A DNA stretch of 32,420 nt from Telmatospirillum sp. GTDB taxonomy: Bacteria; Pseudomonadota; Alphaproteobacteria; Rhodospirillales; Magnetospirillaceae. Below, piece by piece: positions 1 to 7,783 of the stretch. The stretch is from contig WASQ01000021.1 in NCBI GenBank assembly GCA_009712185.1, positions 1 to 32,420 of the forward strand, given 5' to 3'. The position numbers and the translations under genes were made by a program. How positions within the stretch are numbered: the first letter of the stretch is position 1; each line of letters starts with the position of its first letter. Below the pieces are notes generated by a model, which worked only from the letters and a program-made list of their open reading frames with translations, was not told the origin of the DNA and did no database searches.

Positions 1-1335
1 CCCCCGCCGCCCGAACCGTCGCCTTCGCCGGATGTGATCGAGGAAACGCCCGTCCCCGCGACGGAGGAGGAGCAGGCTCCGGTCGCCACCGAGCCTCCCG
101 CCCCTGCGGAGCCGGAAGCCGCCCCCGAAGCCGATCAGGGCGGGGCGGCCGGACAGGAACCGGCGACGGAGGAGACGCCAGCCCCCGCCGCCGCCGGGGA
201 CGGCCAGGATCAGAAACCCGCCCCCCAGACGGAAAATCCGCTCGAAAATCTCCGGATGACCATGATCCGCCTTCTCAGCAGCCTGCTGGGAGAAATTCAG
301 AAGGTCCGCCCGAATCTCGATGCCTATAATCTTTTCGGCATCGATCTGGTGCTTGCCGGCGCCATTGATTTCCTGGGTACCGAAAAGAAGCTCTCGCAGG
401 AGGAAAAAAGCACGATTCTGCGGGAGACGATCGAGGTGATGGGAACCCGGGCCGACATCGCGCGGTCCTTCGCCGACAAATATGAGGACTATCTGGGCGA
501 GCCCAAATATCTGTCCATGGTGCAGGTCGGACGCAGCAGCATGGAAGCGCTGCTGGCGGGGGCCGATCTCGCGGGCGAAGAGATGATGGCCGCCTTCACT
601 CTTTGGAACCGGCCGCAGCCCACGACCCAGACCGCCCCGGGAACCATAACGGTCCTGTTCACGGATATGGTGGGATCGACCGACTTCACTCAGAGCCGTG
701 GCGACCATGCGGCCCAGGACATTCTGAGACGCCACAACAGTATCGTCCGGAGCGCCCTGGCGGAGTTCGTCGGCCGGGAAATCAAGCATACGGGCGACGG
801 AATCATGGCCTCCTTCGCCAGCGCCGCCAACGGCGTCGAAGCGGCGATCTCCATCCAGCGCGCCTGTGAGGCCCACAACGCCCGCAATCCCGACCTGCCC
901 CTCCATCTCAGGATCGGCCTCAATTCCGGGGAACCGATCCAGGAAGGGGATGACCTTTTCGGTACGACGGTGCAACTGTCCGCCCGCGTTTGCGCCAAGG
1001 CCGCCGCGAATGAAATTCTGTGCACCAATGTGGTCAGGGAACTGTCCGCCGGAAAGGATCTGACCTTCGATTCCAAGGGAATTCAGGAGCTCAAAGGATT
1101 CAAGGATCCAGTCCCGCTCTATGCGGTCCGATGGGCCCTGCCGGTGGAGACGTCGACATCCGGGCCCGTTCCGGCCGGCGGCGGCGATGCCGATCCGGAC
1201 TCCGCGTCCGTGAAGGGACCGGAGACCACCAGGACATCAACGAAGGCATCCGCTCCCAAGGCCCGCAAGGAGGGAAAAACGCGCCCCCGAGCGGCGGCCC
1301 GCCCCTCGGAGCCCCCGGAGGCGCCGAAGGCCTGA
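1..1335 (+). CDS. Class III adenylate/guanylate cyclase domain protein, 5'-truncated by the window edge
   Basis: The reading frame is open from base 1, so the true start lies upstream; the GTG at 34 is only an internal candidate. The visible protein starts with about 65 Pro/Glu/Ala-rich low-complexity residues. A helical region of about 130 residues with no recognised family follows. A class III cyclase homology domain then begins near ITVLFTDMVGST. Counting from codon 34, the metal-binding aspartates are Asp211 (LFTDMVGS) and Asp255 (HTGDGIMASF), and the ELKGFKDPV segment closes the domain. The last 50 or so residues are a basic Lys/Arg/Pro tail. No membrane segment is visible. The expected reaction is cyclic AMP formation from ATP; cGMP cannot be excluded. 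It is convergent with rcdA. Confidence 0.85.
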   Translation, partial: PPPPEPSPSPDVIEETPVPATEEEQAPVATEPPAPAEPEAAPEADQGGAAGQEPATEETPAPAAAGDGQDQKPAPQTENPLENLRMTMIRLLSSLLGEIQKVRPNLDAYNLFGIDLVLAGAIDFLGTEKKLSQEEKSTILRETIEVMGTRADIARSFADKYEDYLGEPKYLSMVQVGRSSMEALLAGADLAGEEMMAAFTLWNRPQPTTQTAPGTITVLFTDMVGSTDFTQSRGDHAAQDILRRHNSIVRSALAEFVGREIKHTGDGIMASFASAANGVEAAISIQRACEAHNARNPDLPLHLRIGLNSGEPIQEGDDLFGTTVQLSARVCAKAAANEILCTNVVRELSAGKDLTFDSKGIQELKGFKDPVPLYAVRWALPVETSTSGPVPAGGGDADPDSASVKGPETTRTSTKASAPKARKEGKTRPRAAARPSEPPEAPKA

Positions 1336-1395
1336 TCCGAGGCCTGATCCATTGGGTCGGGCCGGCATGAACGGGGTGAGCCGGAACGACGTCCG

Positions 1396-1815
1396 TCAGT
1401 TGATGGTCCGGGCGGCTTCCACGCGGACCAGAACCATCTGTTCCAGCCGGGAGACTCTCTGATAAAGATGAAGGCTGCGCGCCATCAGGCTGCGCAGTCC
1501 GGTCGGAAGGCTGTCGTCGTCCATGGCATTGGTGTCGAGGCAAACCTCGCGGCCCGACAGCCGGTTACAATCGAGGCAGGCCTCCTCCGGCGAAATTTCC
1601 CCGCAATTGACCGCGCGCTGAAGCATCAGCCACGCCATCACCTGCGTCAGCCGTGAGGTGACCCGCAAGGCTTCGCAACTGAACCGCAGATCGGGATGGG
1701 CGCGACGCCGCATGGTGACGCGGGGTTCCAGATGCTCCATGTAATTCCGGGCTTCGACGATCATGTTGAGCGTCTCATCATAGGTTCTTGTGAAGATCGC
1801 CGGTTGTGCCCCCAT
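1396..1815 (-). CDS. rcdA: RcdA-like DUF1465 family protein
   Basis: A 139-residue cytoplasmic helical protein. The pattern of an early Tyr-Asp-Glu segment, EARNYME, then SRLTQVMAWLMLQRAVNCGEIS is characteristic of the DUF1465/RcdA family. In Caulobacter RcdA is an adaptor that helps ClpXP degrade CtrA and other cell-cycle proteins. Family assignment is by recognised motif; the cell-cycle role here is inferred. Four cysteines lie in the middle of the protein, one pair as CLDC; their meaning is unknown. The ATG at 1815 follows a GGGG stretch. An AGTTAGA/TCTAACT inverted repeat lies about 30 bp upstream of the start. The gene converges on the cyclase gene with a gap of about 60 bp. Confidence 0.75.
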   Translation of the reverse strand: MGAQPAIFTRTYDETLNMIVEARNYMEHLEPRVTMRRRAHPDLRFSCEALRVTSRLTQVMAWLMLQRAVNCGEISPEEACLDCNRLSGREVCLDTNAMDDDSLPTGLRSLMARSLHLYQRVSRLEQMVLVRVEAARTIN

Positions 1816-1841
1816 GCCGCACCCCGCAGTCCGTAAAGTTG

Positions 1842-1868
1842 AGTTAGAAGTGGCAATTTTCTCTAACT
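1842..1868. repeat. Inverted repeat upstream of rcdA
   Basis: AGTTAGA (1842-1848) is exactly complementary to TCTAACT (1862-1868), with a 13-base AT-rich spacer. It lies 27-53 bp upstream of the rcdA start, where an operator or promoter-overlapping site would be expected. The binding protein is unknown. Confidence 0.35.
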
Positions 1869-1939
1869 ATGCGCCGCTTCCGGCATTTTCAATGTGCCTG
1901 CCACAAAATTACATACCATGGGATGATCATCCCTCCGGC

Positions 1940-1967
1940 CTTGACAGGCGTCAATCCCAACCTAAAT
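1940..1967 (+). promoter_or_regulatory. Sigma-32 (RpoH)-like heat-shock promoter for hsp20
   Basis: CTTG at 1940-1943 is followed after 17 bases by CCTAAAT at 1961-1967. This matches the alphaproteobacterial RpoH pattern of CTTG, 17-18 bases, then CYTATNT, with one mismatch. Transcription from about 1975 would give a leader of about 110 nt, the usual size for a ROSE thermometer. Confidence 0.6.
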
Positions 1968-1974
1968 CGATTGC

Positions 1975-2085
1975 ACAAGGTCGCCGATGTCGGGGCCTTG
2001 GCACCTGAGGAAGGTGCCGCAGCGTGCCCATTCCGGACGTTGCGGTGCCGTACGTGAGACACATTGCTCATTGGAGGATGTCATT
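1975..2085 (+). promoter_or_regulatory. ROSE-type RNA thermometer in the hsp20 leader
   Basis: The last hairpin of the leader can pair TTGCTC (2064-2069) with GAGGA (2074-2078), which is part of the Shine-Dalgarno sequence. The G of TTGCTC is bulged, which is the hallmark of ROSE elements. The stem is extended by GACA (2058-2061) with TGTC (2079-2082). A second hairpin, GGCACC/GGTGCC, lies upstream at 2000-2018. The inferred action is to sequester the ribosome site at low temperature and melt on heat shock. Confidence 0.65.
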
Positions 2086-2553
2086 ATGCGTACGTTCGAT
2101 TTCACTCCCCTGTTCCGTTCCACCGTCGGCTTCGATCATCTTGCCCGCATGCTGGACAGCGCGGCGCGCGTTGATGAGCAGACCTTCGCTTATCCGCCCT
2201 ACAACATCGAAAAGCTGGGTGAGGACAAGTACCGCATTACGATGGCGATCGCGGGATTCGCGGAAAGCGACCTTGAGATCACCGCACAGGACCACACCCT
2301 GATCATCATCGGCCACGCCCGCAAGGAAGAGGCATCGGCCCAGTATCTGCACCGCGGGATCGCGGGGCGTTCGTTCGAGCGCCGTTTTGAGCTCGCCGAC
2401 TACGTGCGTCCGGCCGGGGCGACCCTGGTCAACGGCCTGCTGCATGTCGATCTGGTGCGTGAGGTGCCGGAGGCGATGAAGCCGCGCCGCATTGAAATCT
2501 CGAGCCGGGGCACGGGCCCCACGGCGCCAGCTATCGAGAATAAAGCCGCCTGA
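2086..2553 (+). CDS. ibpA: Small heat-shock protein, Hsp20/IbpA family
   Basis: A 155-residue cytosolic chaperone that would hold unfolding proteins for refolding by DnaK and ClpB. The N-terminus (FTPLFRSTVGFDHLARML) and the following YPPYNIEKLGEDKYRITMAI segment are typical of the IbpA class found in alphaproteobacteria. The alpha-crystallin domain spans roughly residues 35-130 and ends near GLLHVDLVREVPE. A short tail contains the RRIEI segment, the usual position of the IXI-type anchor. The ATG at 2086 was chosen because GGAGG lies nine bases upstream and the family N-terminus begins there. Control is apparently double: a heat-shock promoter plus a ROSE thermometer. Confidence 0.92.
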   Translation: MRTFDFTPLFRSTVGFDHLARMLDSAARVDEQTFAYPPYNIEKLGEDKYRITMAIAGFAESDLEITAQDHTLIIIGHARKEEASAQYLHRGIAGRSFERRFELADYVRPAGATLVNGLLHVDLVREVPEAMKPRRIEISSRGTGPTAPAIENKAA

Positions 2554-2601
2554 ACGACGGTCCGAAAGCCCGGACGTCCGGATGACAGATGAACCACCCG
2601 G

Positions 2602-2629
2602 CCGGGGCCCTTCGGGGCCCCGGTTTTCT
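2602..2629 (+). terminator. Rho-independent terminator after hsp20
   Basis: A perfect 9-bp stem, CCGGGGCCC / GGGCCCCGG (2602-2610 and 2615-2623), carries a TTCG tetraloop and is followed by TTTTCT. Confidence 0.9.
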
Positions 2630-2815
2630 ATGCCCGCCCCTCATTTTCATCGCATCGGCCGCGGGTTGCTCCCGCAGCCATCAATTCCAGCCGCCGATCA
2701 GGATGACACAGCGCTGGCTGGCCGGCCCCGATCAGGCCCGGGAAAACAGCCCCCGGTGCCCGCGTGATGCCGATGGACGGCATGACGCCCCAGGCCCTTC
2801 CCGGGGGTTGAGACG

Positions 2816-3001
2816 TCACTTGCGGAATAACGCCTCCGCTCCGGTCCGGACCGCCTTTTTTCCGGCGATTGCCTGCCGCACCCGGAGGATCTCCTCTTCC
2901 AGTTCGGCGATATACCCCTCCAGTTCTTCGACCGACATCGGGTCAAGATTGCGCTTCGTGGGAGTCTTCTTCGCGGGCTCCAGTTCGTCCAGGTCCATCA
3001 T
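2816..3001 (-). CDS. DUF1192 family small protein
   Basis: A 61-residue acidic, largely helical cytoplasmic protein. It contains DLDELEPAKK, RNLDPMSVEELEGYIAELE and a C-terminal EALFRK, which match the DUF1192 family as I know it. No biochemical function is established. It is divergent from the quinone oxidoreductase gene, an arrangement that recurs in alphaproteobacteria. The ATG at 3001 has AAGGGG just upstream; the second ATG at 2998 is also possible. The 190 bases between it and the hsp20 terminator hold nothing I recognise. Confidence 0.8.
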   Translation of the reverse strand: MMDLDELEPAKKTPTKRNLDPMSVEELEGYIAELEEEILRVRQAIAGKKAVRTGAEALFRK

Positions 3002-3069
3002 CAGCCCCTTGCCTGTTACTCCCGCAAGGTACCAGAGTGGGGATTGGGTTGAAATTGCCAGAGGTGACC

Positions 3070-4065
3070 ATGCCCCTTCCGACGTCCATGACCTGTATTG
3101 AAATCGCCGCTCCCGGCGGCCCGGAGGTTCTTCGCCCCATTGAACGCCCGATGCCGCAACCCGGCCCGGGTGAGGTTCTGATCAAGGTGACGGCAGCCGG
3201 TGTCAACCGGCCCGATGTGTTCCAGAGGCAGGGGAATTATCCGCCACCGCCCGGCGCCTCGGACATTCCCGGACTGGAAATCGCCGGTGATGTCGTCGGG
3301 ATCGGCGCCGGCGTGTCCACGCTTACGCCGGGACAGGCGGTGACGGCCCTGGTCGCGGGGGGCGGATATGCCGCCTATGCGATCGCGGCGGAAGGCCTGT
3401 GCCTTCCCGTCCCCAGCGGCTTCTCGCTGCGGGAAGCGGCCGCCCTGCCCGAGACCGTCTTCACCGTCTGGCACAATGTGTTTCAGCGCGGCGCACTGGG
3501 CAAAGGAGAAAGCCTCCTGGTCCATGGGGGTACCAGCGGGATCGGCACCACGGCGATCCAGCTTGCCGCGCATTTTGGCGCCAAAGTTTTCACGACCGCG
3601 GGCGGTCCCGCAAAATGCGACGCCTGTATCGCGCTTGGCGCGCACCGGGCGATCGATTACAAGACGGAGGATTTCGTCGAGGTCATCGCCCGGGAAACCA
3701 ATGGTCGCGGCGTCAACGTCATCCTCGACATGGTGGGCGGCGATTATATCAATCGCAATCTGAAGTGCCTCGCCCCCGACGGCCGGCATGTCAGCATCGC
3801 CTTCCTGAACGGATCGAAGGTCGAGGTCAATTTCATGCCGGTCATGCTGAAGCGGCTGGTGCTGACCGGATCGACCCTGCGGTCGCGCCCTGTCGCCGAG
3901 AAGGCCGCCATCGCCCGTGAGTTGAAAGAGAAGGTCTGGCCCCTCCTCGATTCCGGGCAGATCAAACCCCGGATCGCAGCGACCTTTCCCCTTGCCGCGG
4001 CGGCCGACGCGCACCGTCTCATGGAGAGCAGCCAGCATATCGGGAAGATCGTCCTCGATGTCTAA
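3070..4065 (+). CDS. NAD(P)H quinone oxidoreductase, zinc-independent MDR family (QOR-like)
   Basis: A 331-residue medium-chain dehydrogenase/reductase. The N-terminal GroES-like domain contains VLIKVTAAGVNRPDVFQRQGNYPPPPG and lacks the cysteine ligands of zinc alcohol dehydrogenases. The Rossmann domain carries the nucleotide-binding segment LLVHGGTSGIGTTAIQLAA near residue 150. The expected reaction is NADPH-dependent quinone reduction; substrate specificity cannot be read from the sequence. The start at 3070 has GAGGTG a few bases upstream; upstream in-frame codons do not resemble the family. trcR follows after about 130 bp, a conserved neighbourhood. Confidence 0.87.
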   Translation: MPLPTSMTCIEIAAPGGPEVLRPIERPMPQPGPGEVLIKVTAAGVNRPDVFQRQGNYPPPPGASDIPGLEIAGDVVGIGAGVSTLTPGQAVTALVAGGGYAAYAIAAEGLCLPVPSGFSLREAAALPETVFTVWHNVFQRGALGKGESLLVHGGTSGIGTTAIQLAAHFGAKVFTTAGGPAKCDACIALGAHRAIDYKTEDFVEVIARETNGRGVNVILDMVGGDYINRNLKCLAPDGRHVSIAFLNGSKVEVNFMPVMLKRLVLTGSTLRSRPVAEKAAIARELKEKVWPLLDSGQIKPRIAATFPLAAAADAHRLMESSQHIGKIVLDV

Positions 4066-4194
4066 AACCTTTGCCATTATTTGACCTTACGGGGAGCGCA
4101 TGCCATATAAGGACAGTTACGCACCGAGCCGGTTTCGTCCGGCAAGACCGATCCAGGTCAGAATAACGTCAAGAGAGACCTGAAAGGAGGACTT

Positions 4195-4764
4195 ATGGCC
4201 TTGCCGCTCATGCCCAAGGCGACAGCCGTTTGGCTCGTCGAAAACACCATGTTGTCATTTGAGCAGATCGCCAGTTTTTGCGGAATGCATTCCCTTGAGG
4301 TCCAGGCCATCGCCGATGGCGAAGTGGCGGTTGGCATTGTCGGGCTCGACCCCGTCGCCAACGGTCAGGTCACCCGCGAGGAGATCGAACGCTGCGAGAA
4401 GGACGAGAATGCGAATCTCCGTCTGTTGAGCGTCCCCGATCTCGCCCTGCAGAAGACCAAGGGCGCGCGTTACACCCCGGTGTCCAAGCGGCAGGACAAG
4501 CCGGATGCGATCGCGTGGCTGCTCAAGCACCACCCGGAACTTTCCGATGCGCAGCTTTGCAAGCTGATCGGGACCACGAAGGACACCATCGCCAAAGTGC
4601 GCGACCGGAGCCATTGGAATGCGGCCAACATCAAGCCGCGCAATCCGGTGACTTTGGGGCTTTGTACGGAGCCCGATCTTGAGAAGGCGGTGATCATCGC
4701 CCGCCCGAGAAGCGGCCAGCCCGTCGCCCAGCCCCTCGACGTTTATGATCAGCCGGAAGACTGA
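4195..4764 (+). CDS. trcR: TrcR / DUF1013 cell-cycle transcriptional regulator
   Basis: A 189-residue cytoplasmic protein matching the DUF1013 family, annotated as the cell-cycle regulator TrcR in alphaproteobacteria. It starts MALPLMPKATAVWLVENT and contains FEQIASFCGMHSLEVQAIADG, a helix-turn-helix-like segment. The central part has a second one, LSDAQLCKLIGTTKDTIAKV. The C-terminus carries the typical NAANIKPRNPVTLGLC stretch. Its targets here are unknown. The start is decided by AAAGGAGG six bases upstream of the ATG. A very strong terminator follows. Confidence 0.88.
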   Translation: MALPLMPKATAVWLVENTMLSFEQIASFCGMHSLEVQAIADGEVAVGIVGLDPVANGQVTREEIERCEKDENANLRLLSVPDLALQKTKGARYTPVSKRQDKPDAIAWLLKHHPELSDAQLCKLIGTTKDTIAKVRDRSHWNAANIKPRNPVTLGLCTEPDLEKAVIIARPRSGQPVAQPLDVYDQPED

Positions 4765-4794
4765 CGCTGAGAACAGGGCTGAACGGCCCTGACT

Positions 4795-4836
4795 TGAGGC
4801 CCGGAGGATGGTCATCCTCCGGGCCTCAGTTTTTTA
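4795..4836 (+). terminator. Rho-independent terminator after trcR
   Basis: A perfect 16-bp inverted repeat (4795-4810 with 4813-4828; core GGCCCGGAGGATG) is followed by GTTTTTT on the plus strand. The minus strand has no T-run after the stem, so it mainly terminates trcR. The prpE stop codon sits inside the T-run. Confidence 0.92.
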
Positions 4837-6747
4837 AGCCTGCTGTTCACGGGCCCGGGCGTAACCGATCTGGGTCAGATCCTCCTCGATCTCCTCCAGA
4901 ATTGCCGGGTCATCGATGGTGGCCGGCATTTTGAATGTCTCGTGGTCGGCGATCTTCTGCATGGTTCCCCGCAAAATCTTGCCAGAGCGGGTTTTCGGAA
5001 GTCGCTTGACGATGGTCGCCGTCTTGAACGCGGCGACCGGACCGATCCGCTCCCGGACAAGGGCGACGACCTCCTTGAGGATCTGATCGTGCGATTTGGT
5101 CACGCCGGCCTTCAGCACCAGGAATCCCAGCGGCAACTGCCCCTTCATGGTGTCGTGGACGCCCACCACCGCGCATTCGGCCACATCCGGATGGCTGGCG
5201 AGGACCTCCTCCATCGCCCCGGTGGACAGACGATGGCCGGCGACATTGATGATATCGTCGGTCCGGCTCATCACATAGATATAGCCGTCCTCGTCGATAT
5301 AGCCGGCGTCGGCGGTCTTGTAGTAGCCCGGAAATTCGTACATGTAGCTGTCGACAAAGCGCTGGTCCGCGTTCCAAAGGGTCATCAGCGTGCCTGGAGG
5401 CAGCGGCAGCTTGACCACCAGCGATCCCGCCTGCCCGGGTTTGCAGGAATGATGTCCTTCGTCCAGAACCTGGACGTCCCACCCCGGAGCCGCCTTGGTC
5501 GGCGAGCCATGCTTCACCGGAAACGGATGGATTCCCATGCAATTGGCCGCGATCGCCCAGCCTGTCTCGGTCTGCCACCAGTGATCGACCACCGGCACCT
5601 TCAGATGCCGCTCCGCCCATTGCAGCGTGTCCGGATCAGATCTCTCTCCGGCCAGGAACAGGATCTTGAGCGGGCTGAGGTCATATTCTGCCAGCAGGGT
5701 GGCGTCCGGATCGTCGCGCTTGATGGCCCGGAACGCCGTCGGAGCCGTAAACAGCGTCCCGATCCGATATTCCGAAATCATCCGCCAGAAGGCGCCGGCA
5801 TCCGGCGTACCGACCGGCTTCCCCTCGTAAACCACGGTGGTGCAGCCGTGCAGGAGGGGGGCATAGACGATATAGCTGTGTCCGACGACCCAGCCGACAT
5901 CCGAGGCCGCCCAATAGACCTCCCCCGGCTTCACGTTATAGATGTTCGCCATGGTCCATTTGAGAGCCACCATATGGCCCCCGTTGTCCCGCACCACGCC
6001 CTTGGGCTGGCCTGTGGTCCCGGACGTGTAGAGAATATAGAGCGGATCGGTTGCGGCCACCGGAACGCAGTCATGGGGCGTGGCGCCCGCCATCTGCTCC
6101 TCCCAGTCGACATCTCTGCCGGGAATGAGAACGGCCTCCGCCTCGGGGCGTCGCAGGATCACCGTATGGGCCGGCTTGTGGGTCGCCAGTTCGATCGCAT
6201 GGTCGAGCAACGGCTTATAGGGAATGACTTTCTGCCCTTCGATCCCGCAGGACGCCGACACGATCACCGTGGGCCCGGCATCGTTGATCCGGGTCGCGAG
6301 CTCGCTGGCCGCGAATCCGCCGAACACCACCGAATGCACGGCGCCCAGACGCGCCGAGGCCAGCATCGCAACCACCGCCTCGGGCACCATCGGCATATAG
6401 ATGATCACCCGGTCGCCCTTCTTCACCCCCAGGCCGGCCAGGACCCCCGCGAAGCGCGCCGTCAGATCCTTGAGTTCGGCATAGGTGATTTTCCTTTTCA
6501 CGCCGATGACCGGGCTGTCGTAGAGGATGGCCGCCTGGTCCGCACGCCCGTTTTCCACATGACGGTCGACCGCGTTGTAACAGGTATTGACCAGCCCCCC
6601 GGTGAACCAGCGGTAAAATGGCGGATTGCTGTCATCCAGAACCTTGTCCCAGGTCTTGTACCAACTGATATCCTGAGCCGCCTCCCCCCAGAATGCGGCC
6701 GGGTCGGTCAGTGACCGGTGATGGGCAAGGTCGTACGCATTGCTCAT
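4834..6747 (-). CDS. prpE: Propionate-CoA ligase (propionyl-CoA synthetase)
   Basis: A 637-residue acyl-CoA synthetase of the acetyl/propionyl-CoA synthetase family. It converts propionate, ATP and CoA to propionyl-CoA, AMP and pyrophosphate in the cytosol. The N-terminus FYRWFTGGLVNTCYNAVDRH and the P-loop YTSGTTGQPKGVVRDNGGH are typical of PrpE rather than Acs. The late core WWQTETGW and the C-terminal LPKTRSGKILRGTM, with the catalytic/acylatable lysine in SGK, are present. The ATG at 6747 has GGGAGGGA upstream and the family-typical beginning MSNAYDLAHH; the longer upstream reading frame has no family support. No methylcitrate-cycle or methylmalonyl-CoA genes are adjacent. Confidence 0.9.
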   Translation of the reverse strand: MSNAYDLAHHRSLTDPAAFWGEAAQDISWYKTWDKVLDDSNPPFYRWFTGGLVNTCYNAVDRHVENGRADQAAILYDSPVIGVKRKITYAELKDLTARFAGVLAGLGVKKGDRVIIYMPMVPEAVVAMLASARLGAVHSVVFGGFAASELATRINDAGPTVIVSASCGIEGQKVIPYKPLLDHAIELATHKPAHTVILRRPEAEAVLIPGRDVDWEEQMAGATPHDCVPVAATDPLYILYTSGTTGQPKGVVRDNGGHMVALKWTMANIYNVKPGEVYWAASDVGWVVGHSYIVYAPLLHGCTTVVYEGKPVGTPDAGAFWRMISEYRIGTLFTAPTAFRAIKRDDPDATLLAEYDLSPLKILFLAGERSDPDTLQWAERHLKVPVVDHWWQTETGWAIAANCMGIHPFPVKHGSPTKAAPGWDVQVLDEGHHSCKPGQAGSLVVKLPLPPGTLMTLWNADQRFVDSYMYEFPGYYKTADAGYIDEDGYIYVMSRTDDIINVAGHRLSTGAMEEVLASHPDVAECAVVGVHDTMKGQLPLGFLVLKAGVTKSHDQILKEVVALVRERIGPVAAFKTATIVKRLPKTRSGKILRGTMQKIADHETFKMPATIDDPAILEEIEEDLTQIGYARAREQQA

Positions 6748-7025
6748 AATCGTTCCCTCCCAGCGTGCAATGGATCGTCCACCGCCTTCGTTACCGCGAA
6801 AAATTTGCCGGAAATTACCGTCATTGGCTAGAGCCGAGACTCCGTGGGCGACAAAGGATCTGGGGCGCGCCTGTCGGGCGCGACAGGTCCGCCTCAATCT
6901 CCTGACGACATTCCGCTGTCAGACAAAACCAGAACCGTCCCCCATGACTCTGGTCATACGCTCATGGTTGTGATATTTCCTTTTTGGAAACTTTTGTCAC
7001 GGATTATCAGAGCAAGGAGGACCCC

Positions 7026-7355
7026 ATGAGGACCATTCACAGCGTTCTCGGTGCCGCGATGTTGTTGCTCGCGACGCCCTGCCTGGCCGCCGCACCAGGG
7101 AAAACACCGGATCCGGCACCCGCCGCAACGGCCTCGTCCACCGCTCCGGCGGCGGCCCCCAGCGCCCGCGATCAGTTGAAGGCGAGCTTCAAGGACCAGT
7201 GGGACAAATTGCGCCTCGCCCAGAAGGATCAGCGCGACAAGCTGAAGGCCGACCAGAAGGACCAGCGCGATAAATTGAAAGCGGAACAGAAGCAGGCCCG
7301 GGACAAATTGAAGGCCGGGCAGCGCGAGCAGTGGCAGAAACTGCCGCAGGAGTAA
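7026..7355 (+). CDS. Secreted or periplasmic protein with 11-residue helical repeats
   Basis: A 109-residue protein whose family I do not recognise. Residues 1-21 form a signal peptide (MRTIHSVLGAAMLLLATPCLA). An Ala/Pro-rich linker of about 25 residues follows. The rest is a highly charged Lys/Asp/Gln helix built from near-identical 11-residue units: KDQWDKLRLAQ, KDQRDKLKADQ, KDQRDKLKAEQ, KQARDKLKAGQ. An 11-residue period fits a long amphipathic or right-handed coiled helix. The ATG at 7026 is set by AAGGAGG five bases upstream. The 278 bases between it and prpE contain both starts' promoter region but no site I can name. Confidence 0.8.
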   Translation: MRTIHSVLGAAMLLLATPCLAAAPGKTPDPAPAATASSTAPAAAPSARDQLKASFKDQWDKLRLAQKDQRDKLKADQKDQRDKLKAEQKQARDKLKAGQREQWQKLPQE

Positions 7356-7373
7356 TACCGTCTCCGGAGAAAC

Positions 7374-7445
7374 GGGTCTCATCGCGGCCTGTCCGGCCCG
7401 GTGAGACCTCAGGGACATAAAATAAGACCCAGGGGACATAAAAAA
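7374..7445. repeat. Short hairpin plus tandem GGGACATAAAA repeats
   Basis: Downstream of the 11-repeat gene there is a GGTCTCA/TGAGACC inverted repeat. Two near-identical units, AGGGACATAAAATAAG and GGGGACATAAAAAAAG, follow about 20 bp apart (from 7411 and 7432). They are non-coding and could be a decayed insertion-sequence end; no transposase remains. Confidence 0.35.
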
Positions 7446-7494
7446 AGCGACCATCAGGCCGCCATCACATACCCTTCCCCTTTGAATGGGACTT

Positions 7495-7526
7495 AACCGG
7501 TTTCCCGGCCGACCGGGAAACCGGTT
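7495..7526. repeat. Perfect 14-bp hairpin 3' of the DUF465 gene
   Basis: AACCGGTTTCCCGG (7495-7508) is the exact reverse complement of 7513-7526, with a 4-base loop. It lies 14 bp beyond the minus-strand DUF465 stop codon. Neither strand has a following T-run, so it is better seen as a 3'-end stabiliser or atypical terminator. Confidence 0.6.
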
Positions 7527-7539
7527 GCCGAGATCATTG

Positions 7540-7707
7540 TCAGTGTGGGGAGATGCGCTCCAACTCGTCCTTTATCTTGAGCTTTTTGCGCTTGAGCTCT
7601 GCGATCGCCGCATCATCGGGCAAGGGACGGTGGACTTCCTCGTCAAGCGCCGCCTCCAGTGCGGCGTGCTTGGCTTTGAGGGACTGGACACGATCGAGAA
7701 GGCTCAT
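7540..7707 (-). CDS. DUF465 (YdcH-like) small helical protein
   Basis: A 55-residue cytoplasmic protein consisting of one long helical hairpin. It starts MSLLDRVQSLKAKHAALEAAL and ends with LKRKKLKIKDELERI, the conserved core of DUF465. Function is unknown. The ATG at 7707 was chosen over the upstream start at 7812 because GGAGG lies seven bases before it and the DUF465 family begins at this point. A second DUF465 gene is present at 18544. It is divergent from ubiX. Confidence 0.82.
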   Translation of the reverse strand: MSLLDRVQSLKAKHAALEAALDEEVHRPLPDDAAIAELKRKKLKIKDELERISPH

Positions 7708-7783
7708 CACTATCCTCCCATAGAGGTGGGAACTCACCTGGACGATAGTAAGCAGGGGCCGCGCGATTGTCAGCAGGTAAAAA

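Noticed and set aside
4942-6714. 590-codon plus-strand open frame opposite prpE
   Set aside because: Shadow of prpE; no family resemblance.
4834-6747. Acetyl-CoA synthetase (Acs)
   Set aside because: The N-terminus and the P-loop extension VVRDNGGH favour PrpE.
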